Shown here in pieces: positions 1-9,016 of a DNA stretch of 64,000 bases. The first letter of the stretch is position 1; each line of letters begins with the position of its first letter. The notes beneath the pieces were generated by a model. It had not been told where the DNA came from and searched no databases. It saw only the letters and a list, made by a program, of their open reading frames with translations. The DNA lies in the NCBI RefSeq assembly GCF_003610555.1, contig NZ_RAPQ01000008.1:248001-312000 (forward strand). The letters run 5' to 3'. A program made the position numbers and the translations under genes. This DNA comes from Marinifilum flexuosum (GTDB lineage Bacteria; Bacteroidota; Bacteroidia; Bacteroidales; Marinifilaceae).

Positions 1-2032
1 AGTTTTTGTTCTTGTCGTAATCGAAAATGGCAATGCCACGAGTAGCTTCCGCTTTTAGTCGCACCGGATAATTTTTCACGTAGTTTCCGTTTCTGTCGAT
101 TAAGTGCAAATGATTTTTGGTTGCAAAAAGGTATTGTAGCTTGTTATTTTTAAATAGATCAATCTGTTCCACCTTACCAATTATCTGAGAATCCAAAGGC
201 TTTGTCCATAGAATTCTTCCTGCTGGATTTACCAGGTAAATTTGGTTCTGAATATCTTGTACAAAGATTTCATTCTCTTTGGTATAATGATTTTTAACCA
301 GGTAAGGCTTGTGGCGGAAACAAGTGTCAATTCTCGATTCCCAATCGGTTTGCGGTGCCGATTCCAGAACCGGATCGTATTCAATAAACAGGTTGTTGTA
401 AATTAGGTTTCTGTTAGAGCTCAACTGTAAGCCAACTGCCTGAAACTTATTTACACTTTCCTTATGGTTTTGTATTTCAGATTGAAGTTCCTCGTTTAGA
501 AAACTGGTGATAAAACGGTTCGCCTTCGGCGTTGAAGTATAAAAGAAGAAATTTGCTTTATTCGATAGATACTCTTTGTTTTCCTGGTAGTTTTGGTTGC
601 TATCCAAAGTTTTACCCAGAACAGATTCCTGGATAAATTCTGATAGGGCGCTAATGCTTGGCCCCATTACCAAATAGTTATCGATAAAGGTAAAGTAAGC
701 CGATGAGGCATCACTAAAGAAACTACCAAATAACTTTTCTGGTAGTCGATCTTCTGGTAATCGGTAAATGTCAAAAGAAGTTTCAGAATCGAGCTTGTAA
801 GTTCTTTTGTAGTAGGATAGGGTTCGTTCTTGTTTTTTAGCAAAACCAAGAATTGGTTTTAACATCTTCTCTTTTGCAATACTGGCACTCTTTGTGCGGA
901 TTACAGTAAACTTTTTATCCGCATTTCCTTCTGCAAAGGCCAATCCTATTTCTTTATAGATGATCGAGAAAATGATCTCTTCAAAATCTTCACCCGTTTT
1001 CTTTTTCAGATCATTAATGGCTTTCTGGTAATCGGAAAGTTTTCCCATTTGATCTAAAAACTTGCGATATTTTCCTTTGTGAAGCAGTGGATCATCAATG
1101 CCCAACACAGCCAAAACACCAGTTGTAGCTGGCAGAATGGATTCCATTTCCATCTTTACAGGTTCTTGCTGTAAAAACAAGTTCATTAGGTTTCCTTGAC
1201 TTGGATCGCTATAGGTAAATCCATTCAACAGGATGATTCTGTTTCTGAAACTTAAATCCAGCTCGGTCCAGTTTCCGATGTTGGTATAATTGCGAATAAA
1301 CTTGCTGTGTTCCTTGTTCAACGAGAAGGAAATTTGTTTTGGAAAAGTCTTTAAATTCAGGAAGATATTCGCATCAACATTTTTGCCAATGGTTCTTCTG
1401 ATTTGTTCAAATCCTTTGGTTTTAGATATGGAATTATCAGTGCTTAATTGTCGAACCGAGTTTTCCAATAGTAGCATCGATCTGCTGGCCAGGAACAAAC
1501 CTTTTGAGAAGGTAAAGTGCAATTCTTTTTCCTTTTTACTTGTTGCAGGAATACTGTATATGCTTGTGTTTTGATAATTTCTTTCACGCAAAACCAAGTC
1601 TGGTCCAATCCAATTCGAAACAGCAGTTTGTAGTTTCTTTTCCTCCAGATAATCCAGTATTGGCAGAATGTAAAGGTATTCAATGTCATTTTTTCCTTGC
1701 AGATGACTGGCTATGGTAAACGATCGGTCGAGTGTAAATTGATGATCCGAATCAATCTTACTAGCCAAACTATCTATGAACTGAAGGTTTTCATTGATTT
1801 TTGCAATCTTATCGAAATTTCCTAACTCTTTCCATGCACCGGTATTGTTCTCCAATTTTGTGATTAGATGCTCTAAACTTTCAAACTGAACGATTAATTC
1901 GGAGTTCACCGGAATTGCTGAAAAAGGGTCGACGCCTTTGTATTCCTTTTGTTTTTGAAGATATAGGTAGCCTAAAACGATGATTGCCAAAAGCAAAACA
2001 ATAAAGAAAGAGGTAAGAATTTTTCTCAGCAT
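1..2032 (-). CDS. DUF3352-type membrane-anchored protein, C-terminus cut by window edge
   Basis: The frame is open from an ATG at 2032 down to base 1, giving about 677 codons without a stop, so the C-terminus lies outside the window. The first 30 residues are a short basic start followed by one strong hydrophobic segment (LLLAIIVLGYLYL), which fits a signal anchor with the rest outside the cytoplasm. The body is a long alpha/beta protein with repeated motifs such as FTLDRSFTIASH and SYYKRTYKLDSET. It resembles large Bacteroidota proteins annotated DUF3352, whose function is unknown. The family call is from memory of overall pattern and is moderate; the gene itself is clear. The last part seen contains beta-propeller-like phrases (LFATKNHLHLIDRNG), as in PQQ-like repeats. 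Confidence 0.7.
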   Translation of the reverse strand, partial: MLRKILTSFFIVLLLAIIVLGYLYLQKQKEYKGVDPFSAIPVNSELIVQFESLEHLITKLENNTGAWKELGNFDKIAKINENLQFIDSLASKIDSDHQFTLDRSFTIASHLQGKNDIEYLYILPILDYLEEKKLQTAVSNWIGPDLVLRERNYQNTSIYSIPATSKKEKELHFTFSKGLFLASRSMLLLENSVRQLSTDNSISKTKGFEQIRRTIGKNVDANIFLNLKTFPKQISFSLNKEHSKFIRNYTNIGNWTELDLSFRNRIILLNGFTYSDPSQGNLMNLFLQQEPVKMEMESILPATTGVLAVLGIDDPLLHKGKYRKFLDQMGKLSDYQKAINDLKKKTGEDFEEIIFSIIYKEIGLAFAEGNADKKFTVIRTKSASIAKEKMLKPILGFAKKQERTLSYYKRTYKLDSETSFDIYRLPEDRLPEKLFGSFFSDASSAYFTFIDNYLVMGPSISALSEFIQESVLGKTLDSNQNYQENKEYLSNKANFFFYTSTPKANRFITSFLNEELQSEIQNHKESVNKFQAVGLQLSSNRNLIYNNLFIEYDPVLESAPQTDWESRIDTCFRHKPYLVKNHYTKENEIFVQDIQNQIYLVNPAGRILWTKPLDSQIIGKVEQIDLFKNNKLQYLFATKNHLHLIDRNGNYVKNYPVRLKAEATRGIAIFDYDKNKN

Positions 2033-2175
2033 AGTAAACAGATTGCAAGGTATAGTGTTGCTTCAAAAATAAGAATTTATGCAGTGTTTAAAAAATTATG
2101 TGAAAGGCTTTTGTGTCAATGTCTGCTTATTTCGTGAATTAAGAGTTTTGCTAGGTGAAAGCGTGAGTTTTTGAT

Positions 2176-2204
2176 GCAAAAAAGCCCCGACATAGGTCGA
2201 GGCT
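2176..2204 (-). terminator. Rho-independent terminator of the aldehyde dehydrogenase gene
   Basis: A nine-pair stem (agccccgac with gtcgaggct, one mismatch) at 2183-2204 is followed on the minus strand by a run of six T (2177-2182). It lies 29 bases past the stop of the gene ending at 2233. Confidence 0.75.
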
Positions 2205-2232
2205 AAATGTTGAAAATTTAGTCTTGGTTGAA

Positions 2233-3792
2233 TTATAAATCAAATTTGATTCCCTGAGCCAATGGCAAGTCAGTTCCAAAGTTTAGGGTATTGGTTTGTC
2301 TTCTCATGTAGGTCTTCCAAGAATCGGATCCCGACTCACGACCACCACCAGTTTCTTTCTCACCACCAAAGGCACCACCAATTTCGGCACCCGATGTTCC
2401 GATGTTTACATTGGCAATGCCACAATCGCTACCTACAGCAGAAATAAAGGTTTGTGCTTCTCTCATGTTCAGGGTAAATATCGATGAGGATAAACCTTGT
2501 GGAACGTTATTGTGCAGCTCAATAGCCTCATCAAGTGTACTGTATTTCATGATGTACAGAACAGGAACAAAAGATTCGTCCTGAACAATTTGCCAATGGT
2601 TTTCTACCTCGCAGAATGTTGGTAATACATAGTTTCCTTCCAGTACTTTGTCGCCAAATACAATAGTACCACCCGCTTTCTTCACCTCTGCAATGGCATT
2701 TTGGTAAACCTCAACTGCTCCTTCATCAATTACTGGCCCTACCAAAGTGTTTTCGTCAAGCGGATTTCCAATTTTGCTTTTGACTTGCTTGTAGGCACTC
2801 AATAAACGGTTCTTCACATCATCATAAATACTTTCATGAATAATCAAACGGCGGGTTGAAGTACAGCGCTGACCTGCTGTTCCAACCGATCCAAACACAA
2901 TACCCGGAATGGCAATATCCAAATCGGCAGTAGGAGCAACAATAATGGCATTGTTTCCACCCAACTCGGCAATGGTTCTTCCCAAACGAGCACCTACTTT
3001 TTCGGCAACTCTCTTACCTATGGCAGTCGATCCGGTAACCGAAATCAACGGCACACGCTTGTCTTCTATAAAATTATCTCCCATTACCGATGATTTTGCA
3101 ACTACCAGGCTGAAAACACCTTCGGGAACGTTATTTTCTTTTAATACGTTTTGAATGATTTTATGACAGGCAATGGCACAAAGTGGCACTTTCGAACTAG
3201 GCTTCCAAATTACAACATCACCACAAACTGCCGCAATCATGGCATTCCAAGCCCAAACGGCAACGGGGAAATTAAATGCAGAAATTACACCAACCAATCC
3301 CAATGGGTGATACTGATCCATCATTTTGTGATCTGGTCTTTCCGAATGCATGGTAAATCCGTATAGCATTCTTGACTGACCCACTGCAAAGTCGCAAATG
3401 TCAATCATTTCCTGAACTTCGCCCAAACCTTCCTGGTAAATTTTACCCATTTCGAGGGTAACCAGTTTGCCCAAATCCTCTTTGGCATCGCGTAGTGCAT
3501 TTCCAATTTGTCTAACGATTTCGCCACGTTTTGGTGCTGGCATTTTTCTCCAAACCTTAAATGCTTCCTGAGCTTTTACCAGAACTTTTTCATAATCATC
3601 CTTATCGGCATTTTTAACTTTTGCAATAAGCGATCCGTCAATAGGAGAGTAGGATTCAGTGATATCTCCCTTGCAATCGAACCATTCAGTTCCAGTTGAT
3701 ACTCCGGCATTTACATCTGAAATACCTAGTCGATTTAGTGTTTCTTGTACTCCAAAATTCTTTTTGAGCTCTTGTGAAGTTGTAATTTCCAT
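2233..3792 (-). CDS. Aldehyde dehydrogenase, ALDH7 (aminoadipate semialdehyde/antiquitin) type
   Basis: This 519-residue protein is an NAD(P)-dependent aldehyde dehydrogenase. Visible motifs are the cofactor-binding segment ISVTGSTAIGK (about 250-260), the general base Glu276 in ELGGN, and the catalytic Cys310 in GQRCTS. The segment HPLGLVGVISAFNFPVAVW (about 162-180) is typical of the ALDH7 branch (antiquitin, bacterial AmaB), which oxidises alpha-aminoadipic semialdehyde from lysine breakdown. That substrate is family knowledge, not shown here, and no other lysine-degradation gene is nearby. It is a single-gene unit with its own terminator. Length and motifs look intact. Confidence 0.88.
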   Translation of the reverse strand: MEITTSQELKKNFGVQETLNRLGISDVNAGVSTGTEWFDCKGDITESYSPIDGSLIAKVKNADKDDYEKVLVKAQEAFKVWRKMPAPKRGEIVRQIGNALRDAKEDLGKLVTLEMGKIYQEGLGEVQEMIDICDFAVGQSRMLYGFTMHSERPDHKMMDQYHPLGLVGVISAFNFPVAVWAWNAMIAAVCGDVVIWKPSSKVPLCAIACHKIIQNVLKENNVPEGVFSLVVAKSSVMGDNFIEDKRVPLISVTGSTAIGKRVAEKVGARLGRTIAELGGNNAIIVAPTADLDIAIPGIVFGSVGTAGQRCTSTRRLIIHESIYDDVKNRLLSAYKQVKSKIGNPLDENTLVGPVIDEGAVEVYQNAIAEVKKAGGTIVFGDKVLEGNYVLPTFCEVENHWQIVQDESFVPVLYIMKYSTLDEAIELHNNVPQGLSSSIFTLNMREAQTFISAVGSDCGIANVNIGTSGAEIGGAFGGEKETGGGRESGSDSWKTYMRRQTNTLNFGTDLPLAQGIKFDL

Positions 3793-4018
3793 CTGATTAT
3801 GAATTTATTGTGGTATTAAGGGTTAAACTTGAGAAGAATACAATTTAATAAAACTAAATCTAAATAGTAATGATTTTTATCAGTTTATTTCAAAGACTTT
3901 GATTCTAAGTTCGCGAATTTCAAATGGTGTGTCTTTTGCAATCACTGAAAAGCGAAAAAGCTACAGGTTTTAATCCTTAATGCAGGAAATTGATAAGGTT
4001 TTTAGGAATATAATTCAC

Positions 4019-4051
4019 TAAAAAAGCCCGAACCAATAAATTGATTCGGGC
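4019..4051 (-). terminator. Terminator of the dihydroorotate-dehydrogenase-like gene
   Basis: The stem gcccgaa/ttcgggc (4026-4032 with 4045-4051) continues after one mismatch into a short inner stem. On the minus strand it runs into six T (4020-4025). It lies about 30 bases after the stop at 4083. Confidence 0.8.
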
Positions 4052-4082
4052 ATGCTGTATTTTAAAATGAAAATAAAAGATT

Positions 4083-5078
4083 CTAGTGCATAATGAAGTT
4101 TCTAAAATGCTTCATGAACTGTACTCTTTGGTAGGCTGCAGGATCATTAGCATTCGACTGACACATCTTTCCTTTAAAGTCACGAATGTTTTCAAATCCC
4201 TGATCTTCCATCCAAGAGTAAACTTCTTTCAATAAAATATCAATGTATTCTGGTCCGTTTTTGTAAATAACAGAAGCCAACTGAACGGCATCTGCACCAA
4301 CCAAAATGTGCTTGATAATGCTTTCTGAAGTATGAATACCAGTAGTTCCTGCCAATGAACACTTCACTCTATCCGACATGATTCCAATCCATCTTAATGA
4401 ATTTTTGTAATCATCAGAATGAGAAAGAACCTGTCCGTTGGTAATACCCAGGTTATGAATATCGATATCAGGACTGTAAAAACGGTTGAACATTACAATT
4501 CCATCAGCATCCATATCATCCAGTTTTTTCACCATATTGGCCAGGTTCGAATGGTAAGGACTAATTTTTAATGAAACAGGAATGGCAACCTGATCTTTAA
4601 CGGTTTTCAAAACATCGAAATAAATTTTCTCGTTTTCTTCGCCTGATCTGTTCATATCAGTTGGCAAAACAAACAAGTTGATCTCCATTGCATCGGCACC
4701 TGCTTTTTCAATTTCTCTCGAGAAATAGGTCCACTTTTCAGCACTAACACAGTTGATACTTGCAATTACAGGAATCGATAAGGCAGCTTTGGCCTCTTCA
4801 ATCAATCTTAAGTACTTGCGAAGAATATCCTCATGTGGCTCTTCCTGCATGTAGTCAAAAGTCTCCGGATAAATGTAAGGACGACTTGTCATGGCATGCA
4901 TTTGTTCTTCCATTTCCATGATGATTTCTTCTTCGAAAAGAGATTTTAGAACAACGGCACCTGCACCATTTTCTTCTAATTCCACTAATTTTTCTACCGA
5001 ATCAGTTAAACCAGAGCTGGCAACAATAATTGGATTTTTTAAATCTAGTCCTAGGTAGTTTGTAGTTAAGTTAGGCAT
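4083..5078 (-). CDS. Dihydroorotate dehydrogenase-like TIM-barrel flavoprotein
   Basis: The 331-residue protein begins MPNLTTNYLGLDLKNPIIV and follows the class 1 dihydroorotate dehydrogenase fold: an early NPI motif, SINCVSAEKW, EINLFV, PVSLKISPY and LAGTTGIHT near the C-terminus, which would bind FMN and its phosphate. Related proteins in Bacteroidota are a side family usually called dihydroorotate dehydrogenase-like, and their substrate is not established, so I do not name it pyrD. The frame extends upstream to 5147, but the conserved domain begins at the ATG at 5078, so I prefer that start. It is divergent from the AbgT gene with about 300 bases between. Confidence 0.8.
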   Translation of the reverse strand: MPNLTTNYLGLDLKNPIIVASSGLTDSVEKLVELEENGAGAVVLKSLFEEEIIMEMEEQMHAMTSRPYIYPETFDYMQEEPHEDILRKYLRLIEEAKAALSIPVIASINCVSAEKWTYFSREIEKAGADAMEINLFVLPTDMNRSGEENEKIYFDVLKTVKDQVAIPVSLKISPYHSNLANMVKKLDDMDADGIVMFNRFYSPDIDIHNLGITNGQVLSHSDDYKNSLRWIGIMSDRVKCSLAGTTGIHTSESIIKHILVGADAVQLASVIYKNGPEYIDILLKEVYSWMEDQGFENIRDFKGKMCQSNANDPAAYQRVQFMKHFRNFIMH

Positions 5079-5378
5079 ATCAGTTAAAGTTTTGTTTGTG
5101 TGATTTTCTATCAAATTTAATTGGGGAAACAGTTTATTACAAATCAATAATCTTTATACTAAGATAGAAAATCCTGATGTCAATGTTCTGCCTGTGGCTG
5201 TTTAAATTAAGTTTTGCACTAAAAATCAGAAGATAAGGCCAAAATCAACAATAAAGGAAATAGATATAGGAATGGAAATGTTAAGCTTACAATTCTTCTT
5301 GCAGTATAATTCTTTTTTCACTTTTTTTGTGGCTTCACATGAATTGACAACAAATAAAACCAACCTTAACTGATTAAA

Positions 5379-6917
5379 ATGGAGAAGAGTGTAGAGAAAA
5401 AGAGAAGTTGGACCGATAGGTTTCTGAATGTAACGGAGAAATTCGGAAATGCCTTACCGCATCCGGCTACCTTATTTGCAATTTTTGCTGTAATGGCAAT
5501 TTTATTATCGGGATTGGCATCCCTATTCGGATGGCAGGCAGTTCATCCAGGTACAAAAGAAACCATCGAGGTGGTAAATCTATTGTCCATTGAAGGATTG
5601 CATCGCATTCTGGTAGAAATGGTAGATAACTTTACCGGATTTGCTCCATTAGGAATTGTAATGGTTGCTATGTTGGGGATTGGTATTGCTGAGAGTAGCG
5701 GTTTAATAGGAACGCTAATTCGCAAACTGGTACTGTCGGCTCCTAAAAAGATGCTAACTTTTGTATTGGTATTAGCTGGTATCTTATCGAATACAGCTTC
5801 GGATGTAGGATATGTACTTTTAATTCCTTTGGCAGGGATCATTTTCGTAGCGGTTGATCGACATCCAATTGCTGGTATGGCAGCTGCTTTTGCTGGTGTG
5901 TCTGGTGGATTCTCGGCCAACTTAATCCTGGGAACCATCGATCCTTTGATTGCGGGTCTTTCGCAAGAGGCTGCTCGCATTGTTGATCCTACGGTTACGG
6001 TAAATCCAACCGCCAACTATTACTTTATGGTGGCTTCTACCTTTGTAATTGCCATTGTGGGTACTTTGGTTACCGATAAATTAATTGAACCTCGATTGGG
6101 TGTATATAAAGATGCAGATTTACACAAGGAAGAAATTCATGACATTACCGATTTAGAGCGCAGAGGCTTACGTTGGGCTTTATATGTAGTGATTTTCCTG
6201 ACTGCCATTACCCTTTGGGGATTGATTCCGGAAGACGGATTCTTTAGAGGTGCAGATGGTGGATTCTTAACTTCTCCTTTAATTAAAGGGGTAGTAGCCT
6301 TGCTATTTTTAGGAGCAGGAGGATGTGGTATTGCTTACGGATTTGGAGCCAAAGTTTTCAAAAACGATGCAGATATCATGAAGGGAATGGCAAAATCGAT
6401 GCAATCCCTTGCCGGATACTATGTACTTGTATTTTTTGCAGCGCAATTTGTTGCCTATTTCAAATGGTCGAATTTAGGGGTAATTATGGCCATTAAAGGG
6501 GCAGGAGCGCTTATGGCTGCCGAAATCGGTATGATTCCATTAATGATTCTTTTCGTGCTTCTATCGGCACTTATTAATATGCTTATGGGATCGGCATCGG
6601 CAAAATGGGCCATCATGGCACCAATTTTCATCCCGATGTTTATGCTGATGGGTTATTCTCCGGAATTGTCGCAAGTAGTATACCGAATAGGGGATAGTGT
6701 TACCAATGTAATTTCTCCGATGATGAGTTTCTTCGCTCTAATCATTGCTTATTTCCAGAAATACGAAAAGAATGCAGGTATCGGAACCATTATTGCCACC
6801 ATGTTGCCATATTCGGTTGCATTTTTCGTGGTTTGGGTGATTGTTTTGATGGTTTGGATTCTTCTAGGATTGCCATTGGGACCAGGAGCAGGCCTTGAAT
6901 ACAGTATGCCGCAATAA
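5379..6917 (+). CDS. AbgT family transporter
   Basis: This 512-residue integral membrane protein has about a dozen hydrophobic segments. It carries the family pattern [14 protein letters not shown] at the N-terminus, [15 protein letters not shown] in the first third, and [20 protein letters not shown] and [15 protein letters not shown] in the C-terminal half. AbgT proteins act in the inner membrane. E. coli AbgT imports p-aminobenzoyl-glutamate, and other members (MtrF, YdaH) export sulfonamides. The direction and substrate here are unknown. No aminobenzoyl-glutamate hydrolase lies beside it. A terminator follows at 6974. Confidence 0.9.
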   Translation: MEKSVEKKRSWTDRFLNVTEKFGNALPHPATLFAIFAVMAILLSGLASLFGWQAVHPGTKETIEVVNLLSIEGLHRILVEMVDNFTGFAPLGIVMVAMLGIGIAESSGLIGTLIRKLVLSAPKKMLTFVLVLAGILSNTASDVGYVLLIPLAGIIFVAVDRHPIAGMAAAFAGVSGGFSANLILGTIDPLIAGLSQEAARIVDPTVTVNPTANYYFMVASTFVIAIVGTLVTDKLIEPRLGVYKDADLHKEEIHDITDLERRGLRWALYVVIFLTAITLWGLIPEDGFFRGADGGFLTSPLIKGVVALLFLGAGGCGIAYGFGAKVFKNDADIMKGMAKSMQSLAGYYVLVFFAAQFVAYFKWSNLGVIMAIKGAGALMAAEIGMIPLMILFVLLSALINMLMGSASAKWAIMAPIFIPMFMLMGYSPELSQVVYRIGDSVTNVISPMMSFFALIIAYFQKYEKNAGIGTIIATMLPYSVAFFVVWVIVLMVWILLGLPLGPGAGLEYSMPQ

Positions 6918-6973
6918 AATTTCAAAAAAAAATGCTGCTCAAATGAAAGATTTATTTTGAGTGTAAAAATATG

Positions 6974-7022
6974 AATCTCAGTACTTGTGGGGCTTTCCGC
7001 CTCATGTGCTGGGATTTTTTTA
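6974..7022 (+). terminator. Terminator of the AbgT gene
   Basis: A long imperfect stem runs from aatctcag (6974) through a gggc/gcct inner stem to ctgggatt, and is followed by seven T at about 7015-7022. Confidence 0.7.
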
Positions 7023-7054
7023 TCACTTTTTTTTCAAAAAAATGCAGTTTTTGT

Positions 7055-7085
7055 TTTGCGAGAATCAAACAAAGGTCTATATTTG
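7055..7085 (+). promoter_or_regulatory. Bacteroidota-type promoter of tRNA-Leu
   Basis: TTTG at 7055-7058, then exactly 19 bases, then TATATTTG at 7078-7085 matches the -33/-7 consensus of Bacteroidota. The expected start of transcription is about 7092, some 13 bases before the tRNA. Confidence 0.8.
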
Positions 7086-7104
7086 CATCGCATTCAAAAG
7101 CAAT

Positions 7105-7186
7105 GCCCAGGTGGCGGAATTGGTAGACGCGCTGGTCTCAAACACCAGTGGGGCAACCCGTGCCGGTTCGATCCCGGCCCTGGGTA
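7105..7186 (+). tRNA. tRNA-Leu (anticodon CAA)
   Basis: This is an 82-nt class II tRNA. The acceptor stem gcccagg pairs with cctgggt. The D arm contains attggtagac. The anticodon stem ctggt/accag encloses the loop ctcaaac, so the anticodon is CAA (reads UUG). A long variable arm follows, then the T arm gccggttcgatcccggc. The discriminator base is A and CCA is not encoded. Confidence 0.95.
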
Positions 7187-7190
7187 CTAA

Positions 7191-7228
7191 AAAAATCCTT
7201 TCGATGATATTCGGAAGGATTTTTTTTA
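7191..7228 (+). terminator. Terminator after tRNA-Leu
   Basis: An 11-pair stem (aatcctttcga with tcggaaggatt, one G-T pair) at 7194-7221 is followed by eight T. Confidence 0.85.
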
Positions 7229-7315
7229 TGCCATTTTCAATGTAAATGATCTTGGTCTAAAAATATGCGAATGGCAACCGCTTGTATATTTAAATTGGCT
7301 TGTAAGACGAAACTA

Positions 7316-8029
7316 TTATTCCCCGGTACTTGTTTCCTCCACTACACTTTCTGTTTCTTCTTCTTCGTTATGCGATGTTGATTTGCTTGAACCAAACAAA
7401 ACATAGTCATTATAGAATGCTTCGTTCTTGTGTTCCCATATTCTTTTTCCTACATCACAAAGTTCCGAAATCATCTTATAAAGTTCGCTACCCTTATTTA
7501 GGCGTTCTACGCTTTTTTGTTCGCGAATCGCTATGGCATCGGCCTGAGCATCTATGGCATCATCCAGTGCCTTGGTAGCGGTTTCGGCAGCGGTAAAATC
7601 CTCAATGGTTAAATTCCGCTTCGCCAATTCATCAGGCATTAACCTGGCGGTTTTAATTACATGCGATGCATAAGGAATTAACTCTTTATCGTTAAGTTTC
7701 TTTAAGCCAGTAAATCGAAACATTTTGTATTCTTTCGTATGCTCACCCAAAGCCAATTTCGATTTAAATGCAAACTCACCAAGAATTTCTACCAATTTGC
7801 CTTTGCAATTCTCTTTTTTGTTGGTGGCCAATACCTTTTGTCCTTCCCAAAACATATCCGATTCTACCTCTTTAAAGGCAAGACATTTTGCGGCAACCTC
7901 TTCGTGAACATTTTCGGCATAGCCATACTTTTGAAATTCTGTGATATCGCGCTGTACAACCATAGCAACTCTATCGGCACGTTGTATTAATTCAGGATAG
8001 CTTAAATTAATTGACTTATTTTCTTTCAT
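7316..8029 (-). CDS. Unrecognised helical cytoplasmic protein, acidic tail
   Basis: This 237-residue protein starts at the ATG at 8029 (MKENKSINLSYPELIQ). An upstream TTG at 8044 adds only five residues and is less likely. No signal peptide or membrane segment is visible. The sequence is mostly amphipathic helix, with Ala/Glu/Asp-rich stretches (TAAETATKALDDAIDAQADA) and a Ser/Thr/Glu tail (HNEEEETESVVEE). I recognise no domain. It stands alone between tRNA-Leu and the 21-bp repeat array. Codon use looks ordinary for the window. Confidence 0.7.
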   Translation of the reverse strand: MKENKSINLSYPELIQRADRVAMVVQRDITEFQKYGYAENVHEEVAAKCLAFKEVESDMFWEGQKVLATNKKENCKGKLVEILGEFAFKSKLALGEHTKEYKMFRFTGLKKLNDKELIPYASHVIKTARLMPDELAKRNLTIEDFTAAETATKALDDAIDAQADAIAIREQKSVERLNKGSELYKMISELCDVGKRIWEHKNEAFYNDYVLFGSSKSTSHNEEEETESVVEETSTGE

Positions 8030-8347
8030 AGTTTTAATTTTCAATTGTAATAGTATTGATTTTTTGAAAGTATTAAGTTATTAATAAAAACCAAATTAAA
8101 CAATTATGTAACGATTGTATGATTGATTAAGTTTTTGTGTCATTAAAACTTTGTGAAAATATTATAAAACTTAAAAGTGAAAAACTATCCTTTTGTAATG
8201 GTTTAATATGCTAGGGTTTAGTTTGAGTAAGAGTTTTGGTGTATTGAGTGGTTTTAATTGTTTGAATGTAGTTTTTAATGCGTTTTTGGTACATGCTAAG
8301 GCATAATTTAGTAGTTGTTTTGTATGTAATTATGAATATCAAATAAA

Positions 8348-8611
8348 ACCCCTTAGAAGTTGCCAATCCCGCCTTACGACCTGCCAACCCCGCCTTAGAA
8401 GTTGCCAATCCCGCCTTACGATCTGCCAACCCCGCCATAGAAGTTGCCAATCCCACCTTACGATCTGCCAACCCCGCCTTAGAAGTTGCCAATCCCACCT
8501 TACGATCTGCCAACCCCGCCTTAGGAGTTACCAAACTCGCCTTACGACCTGCCAACCTCGCCATAGATGTTGTTAAACCCGCCATACGAACTGCCAATCC
8601 CGCCATAGAAG
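8348..8611 (-). repeat. Left arm of the 21-bp array: twelve tandem units
   Basis: Twelve consecutive 21-bp units run from 8360 to 8611, preceded by a partial unit. Two variants alternate: one begins ttgccaatcccgcc and the next ctgccaaccccgcc, so there is a 42-bp higher-order period. The first eight units are nearly identical and the last four more worn. On the minus strand the frame stays open and reads a seven-residue repeat of the form GLADRKV/GLATSKA. There are no spacers, so it is not CRISPR-like. Whether the heptads are translated is unknown; the surrounding sequence does not look like a normal gene. Confidence 0.9.
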
Positions 8612-8624
8612 TTAATAAACCCGA

Positions 8625-8855
8625 CGGGAATGGCAACAAATAATACGGGATTGACAGAAAATAGGGCGGGGCCAGAAGTAAGTAAGTTGGCATTGGCAGT
8701 ATCTAAGCCAAAAGTGTAAGAAAATAACCCAAGAAGAGCAGAAAATACATAGGCGAGTTTAATTGGTAGGCCAAAAAGAACAATACCTAAGCCAAGGCTA
8801 GCAAAAAATAGTGCGGGAATATCAAGAAATAGGCTTGCAATGGCAGACAATAATG
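8625..8855 (+). repeat. Right arm of the 21-bp array: eleven decayed units in inverse orientation
   Basis: Cutting the sequence every 21 bases from 8625 gives eleven units (cgggaatggcaac..., cgggattgacag..., tggcattggcag...) that end exactly at 8855. Their consensus is the reverse complement of the left-arm unit, so the two arms face each other across the short palindrome cccgacggg at 8621-8629. Read on the plus strand, the arm gives a degenerate form of the same heptads (GLTENRA, ALAVSKP, RLAKNSA, AMADNNG) with several stops. It therefore looks like an older, decaying copy. Confidence 0.75.
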
Positions 8856-8877
8856 GAAAATTACTGAATGCAATATA

Positions 8878-8906
8878 ACCTGTCAGTTTTTTTTAACCTG
8901 ACAGGT
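8878..8906. repeat. Perfect 9-bp inverted repeat
   Basis: acctgtcag (8878-8886) and ctgacaggt (8898-8906) flank a T-rich loop. It sits just after the 21-bp array and before the TIM-barrel gene. It could be a terminator-like hairpin or an operator; no T run follows it on the plus strand. Confidence 0.6.
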
Positions 8907-8943
8907 ATTGTAAATTTATGAATTCTTCCTTCCATATAAATTC

Positions 8944-8972
8944 TTTGGAAATGAATGGATCAAGTATATTTG
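8944..8972 (+). promoter_or_regulatory. Promoter of the TIM-barrel gene
   Basis: TTTG at 8944-8947, 17 bases, then TATATTTG at 8965-8972. Its place inside the upstream extension of the frame shows that the ATG at 8918 is not used. Confidence 0.6.
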
Positions 8973-9016
8973 CACTCATTAAAACACACAACACTAATAC
9001 TAACAATAAACAATTG

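Noticed and set aside
5543-6016. 157-residue minus-strand frame opposite the AbgT gene
   Set aside because: Shadow of the transporter gene; no signal or family pattern.
6985-7245. Small plus-strand frames across tRNA-Leu
   Set aside because: They run through the tRNA, its promoter and terminators; the RNA gene explains the sequence.
8211-8850. Two overlapping minus-strand frames (160 and 102 residues) across the 21-bp array
   Set aside because: A repeat with period divisible by three stays open in some frame by chance. The parts outside the repeats look like non-coding AT-rich sequence, so I report the repeat, not genes.
8348-8855. CRISPR array
   Set aside because: The units are directly adjacent with no unique spacers, and no cas gene is present.
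8918-9016. Upstream start of the TIM-barrel gene
   Set aside because: A TTTG-N17-TATATTTG promoter lies inside this extension, so the transcript starts after it.
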